Origin: an uncultured Ruminococcus sp.
Lineage (GTDB): Bacteria; Bacillota; Clostridia; Oscillospirales; CAG-272
Assembly: GCA_902803255.1 (NCBI GenBank)
Contig: CADCPG010000201.1
Coordinates: 1 to 10,719, forward strand
Length of the DNA stretch: 10,719 nt
Direction of reading: 5' to 3'
Positions 7,701-10,719 of this stretch are shown in pieces; within the stretch, counting starts at the first letter, position 1; the number at the start of each line of letters is the position of its first letter. The translations under genes were made by a program, and so were the position numbers. Below the pieces are notes generated by a model, which was not told the DNA's origin, searched no databases, and saw only the letters and a program-made list of their open reading frames with translations.

Positions 7701-7839
7701 CGGCATCGGATCCAACTCATGCGGCCCTGCGCTGCTGCCTGAATATGCCTTCCTGGAGACTGAATTCAGATTCTCGCTGCGCATCTCGGGCATGAACATC
7801 GCCGACACCGACCTCTTCGCCGAGGCCGACAGAGTCTGA
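4762..7839 (+). CDS. lacZ: beta-galactosidase, glycoside hydrolase family 2 (LacZ type)
   Basis: This 1025-residue enzyme hydrolyses terminal beta-galactosides such as lactose, with retention of configuration. It has no signal peptide, so the substrate must be imported. Its length matches E. coli LacZ (1024). The order is a jelly-roll sugar-binding domain (about 40-215; YPFPVDPPNVPDDNP near 100 and EDQDKFRFSGIFREVYL near 200), an Ig-like domain, a TIM barrel (about 315-610), a second Ig-like domain, and the C-terminal LacZ small-chain domain (about 745-1015). Catalytic sites are clear: acid/base Glu440 in SLGNESGMG and nucleophile Glu521 in MCEYSHAMGN. Also present are NRHDSHPLLG (331-340), MIRTSHYPND (362-371), DETDLETHGM (387-396), APTDND (777-782) and RGPGESY (881-887). 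Near the C-terminus it reads GIGSNSCGP, with Cys where E. coli has Trp999; this variant occurs in many GH2 enzymes and may alter preference. It overlaps acpP by 4 bases and has its own GGAAGGA site inside acpP. No lac-type repressor or permease is nearby. GH2 specificity can vary, but the LacZ assignment is strong. Confidence 0.93.
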   Translation: MSFNYDFHKTQKVLHVGCEEPRAYFVPGCTEKEAVSERRADSGRFLSLCGEWRFLYFASPDLIPDITSRDLPLADAPLMAVPRSWQTVPGYDTPNYTNVRYPFPVDPPNVPDDNPSALYFRSFSLGEDFVKDRKLYLNFEGVDSCFYVWVNDIFVGYSQVSHMTSEFDVTKQAHAGTNTLKVLVFKWCDGSYLEDQDKFRFSGIFREVYLLSRDATHIRDIYVTTELNTAYTQGVVCADISVCGTAEVSLTLRGPSGLEESSSSAVIDGEGTLELLVAKPVLWSDESPALYTLTVKCGDEYICLRPGFRRLEIKDRTVLINGKKVKGRGVNRHDSHPLLGSATPFDHMLADLYLLKRHNVNMIRTSHYPNDPRLPGLCDRLGIYLCDETDLETHGMSPVGDWDYFVREPEWTEPLLDRAKRMFERDKNHPSVIFWSLGNESGMGDNQRVMSEYIKSRDPHAIIHCEDVSRRMHALRGPDKLPKTEEECPFVDLESRMYPSLAEAEWYLKNKKFTKPYFMCEYSHAMGNGPGDLKEYWDLIRANDSFFGGCVWEMLDHAVATGDSVYTDPHYLYGGDFGDFPNDGNFCVDGLVWPDRRPHAGMLEYKQVIAPFEITDEAPDGSSFRVRSRRFFTSLDDLMLFWTLEKDGKPVRGGVIEKLSVAPGRSRVYKTGITGPLSGRCYLNISVRQREATEWAEAGYEVGSHQTKLETERRMFNIAEGMRPQASVYVYEHDREYLITGSDTEYRVDRNTGLIVSLKHAGKEMLAAPVTPQVWRAPTDNDRRVKVDWAAAGYDRAQVKCLSCEVVSTGIKTAAIKVKLSMGARALRPFLTLDAEYTFFAEGGVRITSDVKVREGLPPLPRFGFSVIMPEGNESFTFFGRGPGESYVDKRRATRQGLFTVPVCDHFEHYVRPQENMAHTDSEFAACTDVTGHGLLFTPGSGTMSVNCSHFTPAMLTETRHDFELVPMKETCLCLDYRQTGIGSNSCGPALLPEYAFLETEFRFSLRISGMNIADTDLFAEADRV

Positions 7840-7895
7840 CATACGGATCGGATACCGGCAGACTCTGACGGTACCGGCCGTGAACTGCGATAACT

Positions 7896-7939
7896 GAAAA
7901 CGCCGGGCGGGGATCACGCGATCCCCGCCCGGCGTTTTC
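7896..7939. terminator. strong bidirectional intrinsic terminator between lacZ and the lipoprotein gene
   Basis: Perfectly complementary 20-base arms (7896-7915 and 7920-7939) flank a 4-base ACGC loop. The stem is GC-rich and closed by an A4/T4 run, so transcripts from either strand end in GC stem plus U4. It ends the plus-strand fakA-lacZ run 57 bases after the lacZ stop, and the minus-strand lipoprotein gene whose stop is at 7982. It is a textbook shared terminator between convergent genes. Confidence 0.95.
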
Positions 7940-7981
7940 ATTCCGGAGGACTTTTCAGTCAGTCCCTTTTTTGCAAGTTTA

Positions 7982-9481
7982 TTAATCCAGAGTCTTATTC
8001 AGCTGTTTTATGCGCATCGATATCTGCTTCTCAAGCCCCGCGAGCGACGACGCTATCGGAGACGCCACGTTCCAGTTTGCCGTCGATGTCGTGGGATAGA
8101 GCAGGTACCTCGGGCAGTTCTTGACCTCCCCGAGAATGTATGAATAGATCGAACCGAACGAAAAGTCGACATGCCTGTATATGAAGTCGAACATCTGCGC
8201 CTCGGCGCTCGAATCGCTGTACTTCATGCTGTATGTTATCTCGTACTCCGCCATATAGACCGTCTCGTGCGATCTCCAGCACATATCCTCCAGCACGGCC
8301 GTGATCATCCCGGTGCGGTCCCCGGTGTTCGACGGGATGCCGATGATCGAATAGTTGTCCTGGCTCGTCGAGATATAGTCCTCCTGATCGGCGTTCCACT
8401 TCGGCAGCGGGTAGATCGAGTAGTCGATCTCGGCGTTCCGGAAACCGGACGACTCAAGGAGCAGTCCGACCGCGAACAGTGAGTTTCCGGTCTTGAATGC
8501 CGAGTATGCCTCGCTGTTCTCCGAGAGTACGGAGCTGTTTTCGTAATAGTATTTTCTGAGTTTCTCGACGAGATCGATGTTGTGCTGAGAATTGACGAGC
8601 ACCTCGAAGTCGCCGTCCGGCGTGATATTCACGAGGTCGACTTTCATCGCCGCCTCCATCCCGTCGAGCGAATACGAGTTTCTGGGGAGATTGCAGCCGT
8701 AGACTCCCGATACCGAGCCGTCGCCGCACAGCGCAGTGAGCTCGATGAGTTTGTCGAAGGTCCATTCGCCGTCGAGGACGGTGTCGTGGAGCGACTTATC
8801 CGTATTCTTTAGATAAGTCTCGGCGAGAACGTCGTTGAGGAAGACGACTTCGAGCCGCTCGATGACGGTGGGCGTCATGTCGCCGATCAGGAAATACGCC
8901 CTCCCGCGGAGGAGCTCGTTGTTGTAGTAGAGCGACGACCAGTAGCTCTTTCCGGTGTCGATACGGCTGTCCTCTATGCTCTCGAGGTCGGTGACGTAGC
9001 CGTCGGTTATGTATGAGGTAGTGTAGTAAGACGGGGCGGCGAAGAAGTCGATGGTGACGTCGCCCGACTTGATGCTGGCCGCCACGGCGTTCTTCATCTC
9101 GGAGGAATTGCCTCCGCTCTGCTTGTATTCCTGATACGCGAACTCGACACCGAGGTCGTCGCTCACCTGGGCGTTGCGTCTGAACACGGCGTCGTTCATC
9201 GCGGCACCGGTCTGCTCTTCGGCGGCAAATTCGAACATCTTCTCGTTCGTCGTTGCAATGTTGACCGTGTTTCCGGTGTAATCGAGTGATACGAGTCCGG
9301 GATCGGCGATATACGCCGGGTCTTCCGTCTCGACTGCCGGCACCGGCTCTGAGACTCCGTGCGCAGTATCGGACGCGGATACTCCGGGACCTGCGGGTTC
9401 GGAACAGGCCGCGGCCGAAAACGCAATGACGGCGCAAAGGATCAGCGCCAGAGCGGACTTCGTAAATGACTGCTTTTCCAT
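7982..9481 (-). CDS. ABC-type extracellular solute-binding lipoprotein, probably carbohydrate
   Basis: The chosen start (9481) gives 499 residues beginning MEKQSFTKSALALILCAVIAF and lies after GGAGG with an 11-base spacer; longer forms add an N-terminus unsuited to a signal peptide. A lipoprotein signal ends at AAAC with lipidated Cys26, followed by a Ser/Pro/Glu/Thr-rich linker (27-60) typical of surface-anchored binding proteins. The mature part resembles family 1 carbohydrate-binding proteins common in gut Clostridia: DFFAAPSYYTTSYITDGYVTDLE (145-167), LDGEWTFDKLIELT (236-249), FKTGNSLFAVG (329-339) and YSIYPLPKWNADQEDYIS (354-371). It should capture a solute outside the membrane and deliver it to an ABC importer. 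No permease or ATPase gene is in the window, so it is an orphan here. It follows the EamA gene by 40 bases on the same strand and may share its transcript. The substrate is unknown; the facing lacZ hints at a galactoside only weakly. Confidence 0.87.
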   Translation of the reverse strand: MEKQSFTKSALALILCAVIAFSAAACSEPAGPGVSASDTAHGVSEPVPAVETEDPAYIADPGLVSLDYTGNTVNIATTNEKMFEFAAEEQTGAAMNDAVFRRNAQVSDDLGVEFAYQEYKQSGGNSSEMKNAVAASIKSGDVTIDFFAAPSYYTTSYITDGYVTDLESIEDSRIDTGKSYWSSLYYNNELLRGRAYFLIGDMTPTVIERLEVVFLNDVLAETYLKNTDKSLHDTVLDGEWTFDKLIELTALCGDGSVSGVYGCNLPRNSYSLDGMEAAMKVDLVNITPDGDFEVLVNSQHNIDLVEKLRKYYYENSSVLSENSEAYSAFKTGNSLFAVGLLLESSGFRNAEIDYSIYPLPKWNADQEDYISTSQDNYSIIGIPSNTGDRTGMITAVLEDMCWRSHETVYMAEYEITYSMKYSDSSAEAQMFDFIYRHVDFSFGSIYSYILGEVKNCPRYLLYPTTSTANWNVASPIASSLAGLEKQISMRIKQLNKTLD

Positions 9482-9521
9482 TCGTGTCTTTTCCTCCACT
9501 GCTTTCAGATCGGTATATGAT

Positions 9522-10448
9522 CTATTGTCCCCCGGTCTGTCCGGGGGCATTTTTCTTCTTCAGGCTGCCGAAGGGGATCTGAGACACCACGACGGCGGTG
9601 AAAACGAGGCCGCAGCCGATGAGTTCGGCCCTGCCCAGCCTCTCGCCCGAGATCGCCCAGCCGGAAAGCGCCGCCACGACCGATTCAAGGCTCATGATGA
9701 GCGAGGCGGCGGTCGGCGGGCAGTCCTTCTGCCCTATCATCTGAAGCGTGTATCCGAGGGCTCCCGAGAGCAGACCGACGTAAAGCATCCAGGGCAGCGC
9801 CGCGACGATCCCCTCGGCCGTCGGCTTTTCGGTGACGAACATCGCGACGGTCATGAGCCCGGCGCAGGTGATGAACTGGACCGTCGACATGCATACCGGA
9901 TCGATGCCCGGCCGCAGCAGCAGGTCGATGGCCGTTATCTGGAGCGAGAAGAAGAGGGCGCAGGCGAGGAGCAAAAGCTCCCCGGTCCCGACGTGCGAGT
10001 CGGTCCCTCCGCAGATCAGCCAGAAACCGGCGGTCGCGACGGCCACGCAGGGCCAGAGCACCGGATGCGGGCGGCGCCGGAGCAGGAGCCCGATCAGCGG
10101 AACTATGATTATGTACAGTGACGTGATGAATCCCGCCTTGCCGGACGACTCGGTGATCTTTATGCCGAGCTGCTGCGCAGTGCTGGCGCAGAACAGGAAA
10201 GTCCCGCAAATGATGCCGCCGGTGACGGTGCGCTTCAGGTTCTTTCCGCGTACGGCGTCGCAGCTGCCGCGGATCTTAAGCGAGATGAGGGCGGTGGGGA
10301 TCATCGCCAGCGCGGCGAAGATCATCCTTATGGCGTTGAAACTGAAGGGCCCGAGGTATTTCATCCCCTCGTTCTGCCCGACGAACGCCACGCCCCATAT
10401 GATTGCGGTGACAAGCAGCACAAGACTGCCTCTCAGCTGTTTTTTCAT
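9522..10448 (-). CDS. DMT superfamily transporter, EamA family
   Basis: The product is an inner-membrane transporter of the drug/metabolite family, typically exporting amino acids, metabolites or other small molecules; the substrate cannot be read here. Starting at 10448 gives 308 residues. This ATG is preceded by AGAAGGA 7-8 bases upstream, whereas an upstream in-frame ATG (10493) lies in the tRNA terminator and would add a non-family 15-residue tail. Two EamA repeats are visible, about 8-145 and 155-290, with roughly ten membrane helices. Family signatures include AIIWGVAFVGQNEGMKYLGPFSFNAIRM (15-42), SSGKAGFITSLYIIIVPLIGLLL (101-123), and in repeat 2 GALGYTLQMIGQKDCPPTAASLIMSLESVVAALSGW (229-264) with GERLGRAELIGCGLVF (268-283). 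The C-terminus ends in KKKNAPGQTGGQ. It sits between a tRNA-Gln terminator and the solute-binding lipoprotein gene. No strong promoter of its own is seen. Confidence 0.9.
   Translation of the reverse strand: MKKQLRGSLVLLVTAIIWGVAFVGQNEGMKYLGPFSFNAIRMIFAALAMIPTALISLKIRGSCDAVRGKNLKRTVTGGIICGTFLFCASTAQQLGIKITESSGKAGFITSLYIIIVPLIGLLLRRRPHPVLWPCVAVATAGFWLICGGTDSHVGTGELLLLACALFFSLQITAIDLLLRPGIDPVCMSTVQFITCAGLMTVAMFVTEKPTAEGIVAALPWMLYVGLLSGALGYTLQMIGQKDCPPTAASLIMSLESVVAALSGWAISGERLGRAELIGCGLVFTAVVVSQIPFGSLKKKNAPGQTGGQ
9529..9547 (+). terminator. hairpin with plus-strand T tract inside the 3' end of the EamA gene
   Basis: CCCCCGG (9529-9535) and CCGGGGG (9541-9547) pair perfectly around TCTGT. On the plus strand the stem is followed by CATTTTTCTTCTT, as in an intrinsic terminator. 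On the minus strand, in the sense of the EamA gene, what follows is ACAATAG, so it would not terminate there. It lies within the last codons of the transporter gene. It could block antisense transcription, or act as an intercistronic mRNA structure between the transporter and lipoprotein cistrons. Neither role is proven. Confidence 0.4.
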
Positions 10449-10478
10449 ATACGTTTCCTTCTGAATCCTTTTGTATAA

Positions 10479-10492
10479 TGTCAGAACTGACA
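10479..10492. promoter_or_regulatory. 14-bp inverted repeat upstream of the EamA gene
   Basis: TGTCAG (10479-10484) and CTGACA (10487-10492) form a perfect inverted repeat with a 2-base AA centre. The loop is too small for a good RNA hairpin, so a DNA-binding site for a dimeric regulator is the more natural reading. It lies 31-44 bases before the EamA start codon, directly after the tRNA terminator stem, and overlaps a -10-like TATAC (minus strand). No -35 at suitable spacing was found. The operator role is inference. Confidence 0.3.
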
Positions 10493-10517
10493 AAACCCCT
10501 GCCGTTCCCGGCAGGGG
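10492..10517 (-). terminator. intrinsic terminator of tRNA-Gln
   Basis: Read on the minus strand, CCCCTGCC (10517-10510) pairs with GGCAGGGG (10503-10496) around GGGAAC, an 8-bp GC-rich stem, followed immediately by TTTT (10495-10492) and then GTCAG. It begins 7 bases after the tRNA 3' end. The T tract is short, so some read-through into the downstream EamA gene is possible. Confidence 0.85.
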
Positions 10518-10524
10518 CTTAACA

Positions 10525-10600
10525 TGGCAGCGGTACTAGGATTCGAACCTAGGTAATGACGGAGTCAGAGTCCGTTGCCTTACCGCTTGGCGATACCGCT
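10525..10600 (-). tRNA. tRNA-Gln (anticodon CTG)
   Basis: The 76-base gene folds fully. The acceptor AGCGGTA pairs with TACCGCT; the D arm is GCC-AAGCGGTAA-GGC; the anticodon stem ACGGA/TCCGT has loop CTCTGAC, giving anticodon CTG (10568-10566) that reads CAG. The variable region is CATTAC, and the T arm is CTAGG-TTCGAAT-CCTAG. Discriminator G73 and an encoded CCA follow. The body (TCGCCAAGCGGTAAGGC and the anticodon arm) is typical of bacterial tRNA-Gln. The first acceptor pair is A1-U72, where bacterial tRNA-Gln normally has U1-A72, an identity element. It has its own consensus promoter and terminator. Confidence 0.96.
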
Positions 10601-10603
10601 ATG

Positions 10604-10619
10604 CCGCCGTCCTCGGCGG
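10604..10619 (-). other. hairpin in the tRNA-Gln 5' leader
   Basis: CCGCCG (10619-10614 read on the minus strand) pairs with CGGCGG around a 4-base loop, between the predicted transcription start (near 10622) and the mature tRNA 5' end at 10600. It would sit in the part of the precursor removed by RNase P. Leader hairpins can influence precursor folding or processing; here only the pairing is directly seen. Confidence 0.35.
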
Positions 10620-10628
10620 ACAGCAGAT

Positions 10629-10657
10629 ATTATACCAAAATAGTTCCGGTTTGTCAA
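10629..10657 (-). promoter_or_regulatory. consensus sigma-70/SigA promoter of tRNA-Gln
   Basis: On the minus strand a perfect -35 TTGACA (10657-10652) and a perfect -10 TATAAT (10634-10629) are separated by exactly 17 bases. The expected start is near 10622, giving a leader of about 21 bases before the tRNA. Perfect elements fit a strongly expressed stable RNA gene. Confidence 0.95.
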
Positions 10658-10719
10658 GAGTTAAATCGCACATTTCTGCGGTTGACGATCAGAATTATCA
10701 GCGACAAAAGCAGTTCCGC
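10654..10719 (-). CDS. possible 3' end of an unidentified membrane protein gene (partial)
   Basis: Reading the minus strand from the window edge, one frame is open for 21 codons and ends at TGA (10656-10654). It encodes AELLLSLIILIVNRRNVRFNS, a hydrophobic stretch followed by basic residues, as in a C-terminal membrane helix with a cytoplasmic tail. The stop lies inside the -35 box of the tRNA promoter. The piece is too short to identify; it could be chance, and another minus frame is also open for 18 codons. Confidence 0.25.
   Translation of the reverse strand, partial: AELLLSLIILIVNRRNVRFNS

Noticed and set aside
7830..7867. Inverted repeat CAGAGTCTG / CAGACTCTG around the lacZ stop codon
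   Set aside because: The arms are 9 bp with a 20-base loop and no T tract. A far stronger terminator follows at 7896, so this is probably chance.
1..10719. CRISPR arrays, insertion sequences, att sites, defence or toxin-antitoxin genes
   Set aside because: No spaced direct repeats, transposase-like proteins, or terminal inverted repeats with target duplications were seen on either strand.

Overview
The window is GC-rich chromosomal DNA, probably from an anaerobic Clostridia-type member of the Bacillota, perhaps a gut Oscillospirales- or Christensenellales-like lineage. This placement is inferred from the Bacillota-style fatty acid kinase (FakA with a DegV/FakB partner), a solute-binding lipoprotein of the kind abundant in gut Clostridia, GGAGG-type ribosome binding sites, and a consensus TTGACA/TATAAT promoter in front of a tRNA. 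The genus cannot be read from the sequence. I see no mobile element, CRISPR array, prophage or pseudogene.

Left two thirds (143-7839, all plus strand): six genes lie head to tail. They are fakA (DAK2-type fatty acid kinase), a DegV/FakB fatty-acid-binding protein, plsX (acyl-ACP:phosphate acyltransferase), an unrecognised six-helix membrane protein, acpP-type acyl carrier protein, and a 1025-residue GH2 beta-galactosidase. Gaps are 56, 6, 72 and 34 bases, and the last pair overlaps by 4 bases (ATGA). There is no convincing terminator between them, so they probably form one operon ended by a strong 20-bp bidirectional terminator at 7896-7939. The first three genes plus ACP make a chemically coherent set. 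FakB presents a free fatty acid, FakA phosphorylates it to acyl-phosphate, and PlsX exchanges the acyl group between phosphate and ACP. This sits at the branch between phospholipid synthesis and chain elongation. The membrane protein and the beta-galactosidase are the unexplained members.

Right third (7982-10600, all minus strand): read right to left, a consensus promoter drives tRNA-Gln(CTG), which ends in a hairpin terminator. Next come a DMT-family (EamA) transporter and, 40 bases later, a secreted solute-binding lipoprotein with no permease or ATPase genes beside it. The lipoprotein gene converges on lacZ and shares its terminator. The last 62-66 bases of the window may hold the 3' end of another minus-strand gene.

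Most of this is recognisable housekeeping and nutrient-uptake content. I do not see a clearly new defence or mobile system. The best candidates for something undescribed are the lipid-activation operon with its unknown membrane protein and coupled lacZ, and a tRNA-Gln whose first acceptor pair is A1-U72 rather than the usual bacterial U1-A72.
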